Shown: positions 57,095 to 64,000 of the stretch, one piece after another | Numbering within the stretch: position 1 is the first letter of the stretch | Layout of the letters: the number at the start of each line of letters is the position of its first letter | Source: Massilia norwichensis | GTDB taxonomy: Bacteria; Pseudomonadota; Gammaproteobacteria; Burkholderiales; Burkholderiaceae_D | DNA: 64,000 bases | Reading direction: 5' to 3' | Assembly: GCF_024753245.1 (NCBI RefSeq) | Contig: NZ_JANUGX010000011.1 | Coordinates: 62,001-126,000 of the forward strand | Position numbers and translations under genes: made by a program | The notes under the pieces: generated by a model | Database searches by the model: none | What the model was told of the DNA's origin: nothing | The model's input: the letters and a program-made list of their open reading frames with translations, nothing else

Positions 57095-59884
57095 TTACAT
57101 CTTGTAGTTCACGCCGAACAGGATGGTGCGGCCCAGCGGACGGTCTTCGATGACGTTGTCCTTCTTGTCGCGATAACGCTTGAAGCGCGAGTTCGACATG
57201 TTGTTCATCTGCAGCAGGAACGACAGGTTCTTCATCGGGCCGGTCTGGATCTCGTAGCCGAACTGCAGGTCGAGCACCTTGGTGCCTTCGATGAAGGTCA
57301 GCTGGCGGTCGCCGGTGTTGGTGGCCACCTCGCCGATGAAGTCGCCGCGGTAGGTCTCGGCCGCACGTGCCGAGAAACCGTTCTTCTCGTAGTACACCGT
57401 CAGGTTGGCGGTGCGCTTCGACAGGCCCGGCAGTGCCATGTTGCCGCCGGCGTTGTTGTCGGTCGTGTTCGGGATCGACACCGAGCTGGCGTTCTGCGCC
57501 ACGTTGGCCACGACGCCGAAGCCGTCCAGGTAACGGGTCAGGACTTTCAGCGGCAGCGACGCGGCCAGTTCCACACCCTTGATGTTGCCGCCGGTGCCGT
57601 TCATCGGCGTGTTGAAGGTACCGGTGGTGATGGGCGCACCAGTGGTCGGGTTCGTCGGTACGTAGCCACCCACCAGGTACGGGGTGAAGTCCATCGGGGC
57701 ATCGGTGTTGATGATGTAGCTGTCCAGCTTACGATAGAACACCGCGGCGCTCACATAGGCCTGGCTGTCCCAGTACTTTTCGTACGAGAAGTCGGCGCCC
57801 TTGGCACGGAACGGCTTCACCGCCGGGTTGCCGCCGCTGCCGCTGAGGATACCTTTGGACGCATCGTAGCCGAAGCCGCCCGAAGCACGCATCTGCTGCA
57901 GCTGCGGACGCGCCATGATCTTCTCCAGCGAGAAGCGCAGGGCTTGCTGGTTGCCCAGGTCGCCGATCAGGTTCAGGCTAGGCAGCACGTCGTTGTAGCT
58001 GGTGCCGGCGGTAACGGTGGCGGTCGGACGGTGCAGGTCGTCCGCACCCTGGGTCTTGTCCACCGAGAAGGCGGTCGATTCCTGCTGGGTGTGGATGTAT
58101 TGCAGGCCGGCCGAACCGCGCAGCGGGATGCCGAAGGCCTGGGTGTCGATGCCCAGCTTGGTGAACGCGGTGTCGATCTTCTCGCGTACCACCCAGTCCT
58201 TGTTGTAGATGTCCGGGTGTTTCTTCGAATTGACGTTGTAGACCGAGTTCAGGGCTGCAACCGGGTCGTAGCTGATCACGTTGATGCCGGTCAGGCCAGC
58301 CACCATCGAGCTGCTGCCTGCCGGGACCGGTGCCGTCGCGTAGGGGCTGCTGTCACCCTTGATCGACAGCAGGCCTTCTTCGTACGAACGGGTCTTCGAA
58401 CGGTTCGACAGGTTCACGCCAGCGGAGAACTTGCTGAAGGGCAGACCTTCCGGCAGGTCGCGCGACACATCGAAGCGCACCGCGCCCAGGCGGTCGTACA
58501 CGTGCGGGAACTTGACGTAGCCGGCCTGGATGTCGGCACCGCCCCAACCCTGCGGGTCGGTCAGCACGACGTTGGCCGGATTGCCCAGGTCGACGCTGCT
58601 GGTGTAACCGAGGCTGCCGCGGCTGAAGCCGATCGTCGTCGGGTTGTTCACGGTCGTCGAGGCGTAGGTCTCGAGGTTGACGCCTTCGCGCTTGGCGTCG
58701 TTGAAGGACAGGTCGAGCGACGCGGTCCAGTCCTGGTTCAGCTTCAACTTGTTGTTCCAGCCGATCGAACGGGTACGGTCGTTCCAGACTTCGTTGTCGT
58801 TACGGATGATCGGACGCACGTTGTTGACCGAGCCGCTTTGCACGTCGCTGCCCGACAGCACCGGGTTGATCAGGGTGCTTGCCGCGTCGTAGGCGTTGCC
58901 GCCGTCGTTCAGCGGCATCTGGATGCCGACGTTGCGGGTGCTGCGGTCGTACTGCGAGTAGAACAGGTCCAGCGTGCTGGTGAACTCGCGGTTCGGACGG
59001 AACTCGACCACGCCCATCATGCCGTTACGCGCCTGGCGGTAGGTCTCGGTGTAGCCTTCGGCGCCGTTTTGCGGGATGTTCACGTCCTGACCGTTGTATT
59101 TGGTCGTGCCGCCACCCCAGCCGTTGAAGCGGCTGTTGGCCGGACCGGTGCCCTGCAGGCGGGCGAAGCCGAAGGCGACACCGACGGTGCGGTTAGCGAA
59201 CTGGTCGATGTACGAGAAGGTGAAGCGGTTGCCGGAACCCTTCGCGTAATCCAGGCCCAGGCCGCTCTTTTCGCGGCGGTAGTTGACCGCCATGGTGCGG
59301 CCCTTGAAGTCCAGCGGACGCACGGTGCGCAGGTCGACGGTGCCCGACAGGCCCTGGCCGACGACGGCTGCGTCCGGGGTCTTGTAGACCACCACGCCAG
59401 ACAGCAGTTCGCCCGGGTACTGGTCGAATTCGATGGTGCGCGAGTCGCCGGTCGAGACCTGCTCGCGGCCGTTCAGCAGGCCGGTCGAGAAGTCGCCCGA
59501 CATACCGCGGATCGAGATGATGGATGCGTTGCCGTGCACGTCGCGCTGGGTGGTCACACCCGGCAGGCGCGCCAGCGATTCGGCGATCGACTGGTCCGGC
59601 AGCTTGCCGAGATCTTCAGCCGAAATCGCTTCGACGATGGAGTCGCTGTTCTTCTTGACGGAAATGGCTGCTTCGATACCGCGGCGGATACCGGTCACCT
59701 GCACGGTCTGGATAGCGGAAGTGGTGGCACCGGTAGCGGCGGCGTCCTGGCCGCTGGTCTCCTGCGCGTAAGCAGCTTGGGTTGCCAGTGCCATGAAAAC
59801 GGCACAGCCCGCTGCAACCGGGCTGAGCTTGAATGCGATGTTGCCCGGCACAGTGCGCGCCGCGCGCTTATTGATCAGGTTCAT
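57095..59884 (-). CDS. TonB-dependent outer-membrane receptor, starch/maltodextrin locus
   Basis: 929 residues, the large oligosaccharide-type receptor. A signal peptide (VFMALATQAAYAQ) is followed by a TonB-box-like QTVQVTGIR near 60, plug motifs (EDLGKLPDQSIAESLARLPG, ISIRGMSGDFSTGLLNGREQ) and a long barrel ending FGVNYKM. The YPGELLSGVVVYKTPDAAVV block is typical of the Caulobacter MalA group. It should import maltodextrins across the outer membrane. GGGGA precedes ATG 59884. The 526-base gap to the divergent SusA-like gene is dense with operators. Confidence 0.94.
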   Translation of the reverse strand: MNLINKRAARTVPGNIAFKLSPVAAGCAVFMALATQAAYAQETSGQDAAATGATTSAIQTVQVTGIRRGIEAAISVKKNSDSIVEAISAEDLGKLPDQSIAESLARLPGVTTQRDVHGNASIISIRGMSGDFSTGLLNGREQVSTGDSRTIEFDQYPGELLSGVVVYKTPDAAVVGQGLSGTVDLRTVRPLDFKGRTMAVNYRREKSGLGLDYAKGSGNRFTFSYIDQFANRTVGVAFGFARLQGTGPANSRFNGWGGGTTKYNGQDVNIPQNGAEGYTETYRQARNGMMGVVEFRPNREFTSTLDLFYSQYDRSTRNVGIQMPLNDGGNAYDAASTLINPVLSGSDVQSGSVNNVRPIIRNDNEVWNDRTRSIGWNNKLKLNQDWTASLDLSFNDAKREGVNLETYASTTVNNPTTIGFSRGSLGYTSSVDLGNPANVVLTDPQGWGGADIQAGYVKFPHVYDRLGAVRFDVSRDLPEGLPFSKFSAGVNLSNRSKTRSYEEGLLSIKGDSSPYATAPVPAGSSSMVAGLTGINVISYDPVAALNSVYNVNSKKHPDIYNKDWVVREKIDTAFTKLGIDTQAFGIPLRGSAGLQYIHTQQESTAFSVDKTQGADDLHRPTATVTAGTSYNDVLPSLNLIGDLGNQQALRFSLEKIMARPQLQQMRASGGFGYDASKGILSGSGGNPAVKPFRAKGADFSYEKYWDSQAYVSAAVFYRKLDSYIINTDAPMDFTPYLVGGYVPTNPTTGAPITTGTFNTPMNGTGGNIKGVELAASLPLKVLTRYLDGFGVVANVAQNASSVSIPNTTDNNAGGNMALPGLSKRTANLTVYYEKNGFSARAAETYRGDFIGEVATNTGDRQLTFIEGTKVLDLQFGYEIQTGPMKNLSFLLQMNNMSNSRFKRYRDKKDNVIEDRPLGRTILFGVNYKM

Positions 59885-59963
59885 TTGTCCCCTCAAATCG
59901 TACAAATCTATGTTTTTTTCCCGAAAACACTAGCCGGAGAGCCATCACCACGGGAGCCAGAAG

Positions 59964-59973
59964 GAAACGTTTC
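59964..59973. promoter_or_regulatory. LacI-type palindrome in the receptor leader
   Basis: GAAACGTTTC is a 10-base palindrome centred on CG, as in many LacI/GalR operators. It lies 80 bases before the receptor ATG. No LacI-family gene is in the window. Confidence 0.35.
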
Positions 59974-60091
59974 TTAGACGTTCTGTCAAGGATTCTGTAC
60001 TAAAACTAGATGCACTGTCAACGGGACTTGCCTTTGACTACTTGAATCTCGGATTTTTACGTAAATTTCTCATAGAGAGGTCGGTTATCGT

Positions 60092-60139
60092 TGTATTCGA
60101 GCTACAAAGTGCCCATACAGACGATGTAGTCGTACTACA
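60092..60139. promoter_or_regulatory. HexR/RpiR-like operators, sites 3 and 4
   Basis: TGTAGT-CGT-ACTACA (60125-60139) is a perfect inverted repeat. TGTATT-CGA-GCTACA (60092-60106) keeps the outer four bases of each arm. Their centres are 33 bases apart, about three helical turns. Confidence 0.65.
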
Positions 60140-60150
60140 AACCGCTTACT

Positions 60151-60190
60151 TTGCACCAATAAAGCTTGCTTTTGCACCATGTTGGTGCAA
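60151..60190. promoter_or_regulatory. NtrC-type enhancer box with neighbouring half site
   Basis: TTGCACCATGTTGGTGCAA (60172-60190) is a perfect inverted repeat that equals the enterobacterial NtrC consensus TGCACCA-N3-TGGTGCA. A second TTGCACCA (60151-60158) begins 21 bases earlier, two helical turns away. No canonical sigma54 -24/-12 promoter was found on either side. Confidence 0.6.
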
Positions 60191-60261
60191 ATTTCCGTAG
60201 TAGATTTTCAGTTTATGTCAAGGTAGGTGTTTGGAAGCGGGTATTTATGCTGCTGAAAAGC

Positions 60262-60396
60262 TGTAGCAAAACTAGAGATTTATCCGGTCACTTTCGTTGA
60301 AGCCGTAACATCGCTGTAGTATTCTCTGGGCAACAATGCAACTCCGGCATATTTTGCAGGACAACCTTGTCCGTCAGCCGATGTAGTTGCACTACT
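60262..60396 (+). promoter_or_regulatory. Promoter region of the SusA-like gene with HexR-like sites 5 and 6
   Basis: TTGAAG (60297-60302) and TATTCT (60320-60325) are 17 bases apart. A TGTAGT half site (60315-60320) overlaps the -10. A weak site TGTAGC-AAA-ACTAGA lies upstream (60262-60276). TGTAGT-TGC-ACTACT (60382-60396) lies between the promoter and the ribosome binding site GGAG (60400-60403). Confidence 0.55.
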
Positions 60397-60410
60397 TACG
60401 GAGACCTTCC

Positions 60411-62297
60411 ATGCCCGCCCCCTTCCGCCGCACCCTCGCCAGCCTCCTCATCGGTACCGCCCTCCTCGCCGCCGGCGCAGCGCACGCTCAAGCCCCTGCC
60501 ATCGACCACGTCGAGCCGCCGTTCTGGTGGACCGGCATGCAGGACCAGCGCCTGCAACTGATGGTGCACGGCCCCGCCATCGCCGAGCTCGAACCGGCGC
60601 TGGACTATCCGGGTGTGCGCATCGCCCAGGTGACGCGGGTCGCCAACCGTAACTACGTGTTCATCGACCTGGTCGTCGACGGCAAGGCCGCGCCGGGCGA
60701 TGTGCGCATCGACTTCCGCGGCAAGGGCGAGGCCGCCGCGCGCTCCACCAGTTATAGCTATCGCCTGCTAGCGCGCGAGGCCGGATCGCGCCAGCGCAAG
60801 GGCTTCGACACCCAGGACGCTATCTATCAGTTGATGCCGGACCGCTTCGCCAACGGCGATACCAGGAACGACAGCGTCGCCGGCCTGGCCGACAAGTTGG
60901 ACCGCAAGCTGGGCCACGGCCGCCACGGCGGCGACATCCAGGGCATGATCGACCACCTCGACTACATCGCCGGCATGGGCTTCACCCAGCTGTGGCCGAC
61001 GCCGCTGGTCGAGAACGACATGCCGGCCGCCTCCTACCACGGCTACGCCGCCACCGACCATTACAAGATCGATCCGCGCTACGGCAGCAACGAAGACTAT
61101 GTGCGCCTGTCGAAGGAAGCGAAGAAGCATGGCATCGGCCTGATCCAGGACGTGGTGCTCTCGCACATCGGCAAGAACCACTGGTGGATGAAGGACCTGC
61201 CGACGCCAGACTGGATCAACCATCCGGGCAAGTTCGTCGGCACGTCCCACCACCGCACCGCGGTGCAGGATCCGTACGCGTCGAAGGAAGACGCCAGCAA
61301 CTTCACCACCGGCTGGTTCAGCCCGGGCATGCCGGACATGAACCAGACCAACCCGCTGGTGGCGAACTACCTCATCCAGAACAATATCTGGTGGATCGAG
61401 TACGCCGGCCTGTCCGGCCTGCGGATCGACACCTTCGGCTATTCCGACGGCGCCTTCCTGACCGAGTACACGAAGCGCCTGATGGCGGAATATCCGAAGC
61501 TGAACATGGTGGGCGAGGAATGGAGCAAGCTGCCGGCGGTGGTCTCGCACTGGCAGCGCGGCAAAGTCAACTTCGACGGCTATGTCAGCTCGATGCCGAG
61601 CATGATGGACTTCCCGCTGACCGAGGCGATGCGCACCGCACTGGCCGACAAAGAGGGCAAGAACATCTTCAGCGACGTGTACGAGACGCTGTCGCTCGAT
61701 TATCTGTATCCGGACCCGAGCCGCCTGGTGCTGTTCGAGGCCAACCACGACATGGCGCGCATCTATAGTGTGGTGAACGAAGACTTCGACCGCTACAAGA
61801 TGGACATCGCCTTCGTGATGACGATGCCGCGCATCCCCCACTTCTATACCGGCGACGAGCTGCTGATGACCAGCGCCACCAAGGAGCGCGACGACAACAG
61901 CTACCGCCGCGACTTCCCGGGCGGCTGGGCCGGCGACAAAGTCAACGCCTTTACCGGGGCCGGCCTCACGCCGCGCCAGCGCGAGGCGCAGGCATTCGTG
62001 CGCAAGCTGGTGAACTGGCGGAAGAACACGCCCCTGATCCATCACGGGAAGCTGATGCATTACGGGCCGGAGCAGAATACCTATGTCTACTTCCGCTATT
62101 CGGACAAAATGAGCGACCGGAAGAAGGTGATGGTGGCCTTCAATGCCAACGACAAGGAGACCGTGCTGGATGCGGGGCGCTTCCGCGAGATGCTGTCGGG
62201 TGTCGAATCGGGCCGCGACGTGTTGAGCGGGAAGACCTACTCGCTGAAGGACGAGATCCGCTTGCCGGCCAAAGCCACGCTCATTCTCGAGATCTGA
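60411..62297 (+). CDS. Secreted SusA-like alpha-amylase/neopullulanase (GH13)
   Basis: 628 residues with a signal peptide (LLIGTALLAAGAAHAQ). An N-terminal cyclomaltodextrinase-type beta domain (about 30-130) is followed by the GH13 barrel: Asp340 (LSGLRIDTFGY), Glu369 (MVGEEWSK) and Asp447 (FEANHDMARI). DAIYQLMPDRFANGDTRNDS and TQLWPTPLVENDMPAASYHG match SusA of Bacteroides and its proteobacterial relatives, which split maltodextrins in the periplasm. GGAG precedes ATG 60411. The next gene begins 3 bases after the stop. Confidence 0.94.
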   Translation: MPAPFRRTLASLLIGTALLAAGAAHAQAPAIDHVEPPFWWTGMQDQRLQLMVHGPAIAELEPALDYPGVRIAQVTRVANRNYVFIDLVVDGKAAPGDVRIDFRGKGEAAARSTSYSYRLLAREAGSRQRKGFDTQDAIYQLMPDRFANGDTRNDSVAGLADKLDRKLGHGRHGGDIQGMIDHLDYIAGMGFTQLWPTPLVENDMPAASYHGYAATDHYKIDPRYGSNEDYVRLSKEAKKHGIGLIQDVVLSHIGKNHWWMKDLPTPDWINHPGKFVGTSHHRTAVQDPYASKEDASNFTTGWFSPGMPDMNQTNPLVANYLIQNNIWWIEYAGLSGLRIDTFGYSDGAFLTEYTKRLMAEYPKLNMVGEEWSKLPAVVSHWQRGKVNFDGYVSSMPSMMDFPLTEAMRTALADKEGKNIFSDVYETLSLDYLYPDPSRLVLFEANHDMARIYSVVNEDFDRYKMDIAFVMTMPRIPHFYTGDELLMTSATKERDDNSYRRDFPGGWAGDKVNAFTGAGLTPRQREAQAFVRKLVNWRKNTPLIHHGKLMHYGPEQNTYVYFRYSDKMSDRKKVMVAFNANDKETVLDAGRFREMLSGVESGRDVLSGKTYSLKDEIRLPAKATLILEI

Positions 62298-62300
62298 CAT

Positions 62301-64000
62301 ATGAAACCGACTATTCTCGCCATCGCCGCGGCCCTTGTCGCGCAGTCCATCCCCGCCATCGCCGCCGAAGCCCCTCCCCTGCGCTACGACCTGTACGTAC
62401 GCGGCGCCTTCAACGGCTGGGGCACCGACAACCAGCTCGCCTACAAAGGCAAGGGCGTCTACGAGACCGACATCCTGGTCAGCCCCGGCAACCACGCCTT
62501 CAAGATCGGCAGCAAGGACTGGAACGCCGAGTGGGTCGCGAATCCCGCCGCCAGCGTGGCTGTGAAGCTGGATAACGCCTACCCGCTGGCCACCGAGGCT
62601 GGACCGGAAGACTATCTGTTCACCAAGCAGACCGCGACCTTCCGCTTCCGCGTCGATGTGTCCGATCCGAGCAAGCCGGTGCTGCGCATCAGCCGCGTCG
62701 AGACCCCGGCCGGCGGCCCGGCCGTCGATCCGCATGCGAACGCCGCCGCCCGCGCGGCGCTGAGCTTCGCGACCTGGGACGGCAAGCAGGAGACGGCCAG
62801 GTTCTCGGTGCAGGACCTGCAGGCGCCGCTGCGCAGCTATGCGCACTCGACCACCGTGCAGCTGCGCGACCCCGGCCCGCAATACGCCCTCTATCAAGAA
62901 GATGCCGCCTTGCCCCGGGTCCGCAGCGGCAACCTGGCCTTCGACGCCCTGTTCGCCCTTGCCACCCACGAGATGCGCCTGGACTCGGTCAAGGAAATCC
63001 GCGACGGTAACTACAACGGCAACGAGGCCATCCCCTGCGACTGCTTCGAGACCGGCGAGAAGTGGCATTACGTCTGGACCCGCGACCTCTCGTATGCGGC
63101 CGACCTGGGCCTGGCGATGCTGGATCCGCAGCGGGTGCGCAATTCGCTGCTCTTCAAACTGTCGGGCTGGCGCGAAGGCGTGACGCCGGCGCCGCAGGTC
63201 AAAGGCACGCCGGATGGCCTGCAGATCGTACAGGACACCGGCAGCGGTGGCAGCTGGCCGGTCAGCACCGACCGCATCACTTGGGCCTTCGCCGCCGAGG
63301 AAACGCTGAAATCGCTGCCGGCGGCCGAGCGCCAGGCGTTCGCGACGACGGCGCTAAAAGCCTTGGCGAATACGATCGACAACGACCGCATCGCCGCCTT
63401 CGACAAGCCATCCGGCCTGTACACCGGCGAAGAATCCTTCCTCGACTGGCGCGACCAGAGCTACGCGGCCTGGATCCCGGACGACCTGGCCTCGATGGCT
63501 TCGTCCAGGGCGCTGTCGACCAACGTCGGCCACTACAAGGCACTCAGTTTGGCCGCGATGCTGGCGCGCGAACAGGGAGATGGCGCGCGTGCGAAACGCT
63601 ATGAAGGATGGGCGCGCGACCTGAAGCGCGCCATCAACCAGCGCCTGTGGCTCGAAGACGCCGGCATGTACAGCAGCCTCACCGCCGCCCACTTCGACGG
63701 CGCGCCGATGCACAAGTTCGACTGGCTCGGGCAGGCGCTCGCCATCGTCACCGGCGTCGCCGACGACAAGCGCGCACGCCGCATCCTGGCCAGCTATCCG
63801 CACGGCCCGATGGGCGCGCCGGTGATCTGGCCGCAGCAGCCCGGCATGCCGGTCTATCACAACCGTGCGATGTGGCCCTTCGTGACCGGCTATGGCCTGC
63901 GTGCCGCGGTGGCGGGGCGCAACGTGGCGGTCGCCGATGCCGCCTACGACTCGCTGATGCGCGGCGCGGCGCTGAACCTGTCGAACATGGAGAACCTGGA
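62301..64000 (+). CDS. Six-hairpin glycosidase with N-terminal starch-binding-like domain, 3' end beyond the window
   Basis: The frame is open from ATG 62301 to the window edge: 566 codons without a stop. A signal peptide (LAIAAALVAQSIPAIAAE) precedes a beta-sandwich domain (about 28-135) resembling pullulanase and CBM48-type modules: YDLYVRGAFNGWGTDNQLAY and HAFKIGSKDWNAEW. From about 200 it has (alpha/alpha)6-like features: GEKWHYVWTRDLSYAADLGL, then STDRITWAFAAEETLKSL, then SYAAWIPDDLASMASSRALS. It is probably a periplasmic exo-acting alpha-glucan hydrolase; the exact GH family was not determined. It is co-transcribed with the SusA-like gene. Confidence 0.82.
   Translation, partial: MKPTILAIAAALVAQSIPAIAAEAPPLRYDLYVRGAFNGWGTDNQLAYKGKGVYETDILVSPGNHAFKIGSKDWNAEWVANPAASVAVKLDNAYPLATEAGPEDYLFTKQTATFRFRVDVSDPSKPVLRISRVETPAGGPAVDPHANAAARAALSFATWDGKQETARFSVQDLQAPLRSYAHSTTVQLRDPGPQYALYQEDAALPRVRSGNLAFDALFALATHEMRLDSVKEIRDGNYNGNEAIPCDCFETGEKWHYVWTRDLSYAADLGLAMLDPQRVRNSLLFKLSGWREGVTPAPQVKGTPDGLQIVQDTGSGGSWPVSTDRITWAFAAEETLKSLPAAERQAFATTALKALANTIDNDRIAAFDKPSGLYTGEESFLDWRDQSYAAWIPDDLASMASSRALSTNVGHYKALSLAAMLAREQGDGARAKRYEGWARDLKRAINQRLWLEDAGMYSSLTAAHFDGAPMHKFDWLGQALAIVTGVADDKRARRILASYPHGPMGAPVIWPQQPGMPVYHNRAMWPFVTGYGLRAAVAGRNVAVADAAYDSLMRGAALNLSNMENL

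Noticed and set aside
55547..59977. Uninterrupted 1476-codon plus-strand frame opposite the halogenase and TonB-receptor genes
   Set aside because: It is the antisense of two well-supported genes in high-GC DNA, where stop codons are rare on the opposite strand. Its translation is rich in His, Arg, Val and Gly with no domain.
60190..60411. Sigma54 promoter to go with the NtrC-like box
   Set aside because: No GG-N10-GC element with a fair match to TGGCACG-N4-TTGC was found; the best candidate near 60240 keeps only the GG and GC.

Overview
The window is high-GC chromosomal DNA of a betaproteobacterium. It most resembles the Oxalobacteraceae (Massilia/Telluria/Duganella type). The reasons are the gene order EVE protein - 6S RNA - zapA - ZapB-like coiled coil, the lysR-lgt pair, a small Trp-rich membrane protein, a DUF2486-like gene beside holC, and the combination of TonB-dependent receptors with many secreted glucan hydrolases. 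This assignment is inference from gene content and order. No rRNA or tRNA gene, insertion sequence, phage or CRISPR array was seen.

Bases 1-13 kb are mostly housekeeping. In order they hold the 3' end of oligopeptidase A, a DUF4124/glutaredoxin protein, holC, a branched-chain amino acid binding protein, a cytochrome c, lysR-lgt, a beta-lactamase-fold lipoprotein, EVE/6S RNA/zapA, and groESL behind a perfect CIRCE operator. nhaA follows behind a structured leader. Bases 12.7-22.2 kb are mixed accessory genes: a zinc alcohol dehydrogenase, a stand-alone LanC-like protein, an AraC/Fsr-type efflux pair, an NHL-propeller/M23-like fusion and a glycerate kinase.

Bases 22-37 kb form a first glucan/glucose locus: a glucokinase-RpiR fusion co-transcribed with a GH13 alpha-glucosidase, a POT-family transporter, a secreted pullulanase-type enzyme, a berberine-bridge-type FAD oxidase, a TonB-dependent receptor, and a second glucokinase-RpiR fusion. 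Bases 37-48.6 kb hold an efflux pump, a second alcohol dehydrogenase with a divergent LysR regulator, an acyl-CoA dehydrogenase-like gene, a YeeE/YedE transporter, a ChrR-like cupin, an alpha/beta hydrolase, a DUF5694 protein and an orphan sensor kinase.

Bases 48.6-64 kb form a second, fuller starch locus: secreted alpha-amylase, phosphoglucomutase, an SLC45-like disaccharide MFS transporter, a flavin-dependent tryptophan-halogenase-family protein, a large TonB-dependent receptor, a SusA-like amylase and a six-hairpin glycosidase cut by the window edge. The inferred pathway is: extracellular or periplasmic cleavage of starch, uptake of oligosaccharides by the TonB receptor, further periplasmic cleavage, inner-membrane uptake by the MFS protein, then alpha-glucosidase, glucokinase and phosphoglucomutase in the cytoplasm.

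The most interesting layer is regulatory. Palindromes of the form TGTAGT-N3-ACTACA lie in front of the sugar operons and fit the HexR type of RpiR regulator; the two glucokinase-RpiR fusions share one recognition-helix sequence and are the obvious candidates to bind them. A textbook NtrC-type box (TGCACCA-N3-TGGTGCA) sits between the receptor and the SusA-like gene. Hairpins that bury the Shine-Dalgarno sequence precede pgm and the first alcohol dehydrogenase. A family of REP-like palindromes (tCCCCGCGaaGGCGGGGa type) is scattered between genes, and one copy has given rise to a 21-bp tandem repeat.
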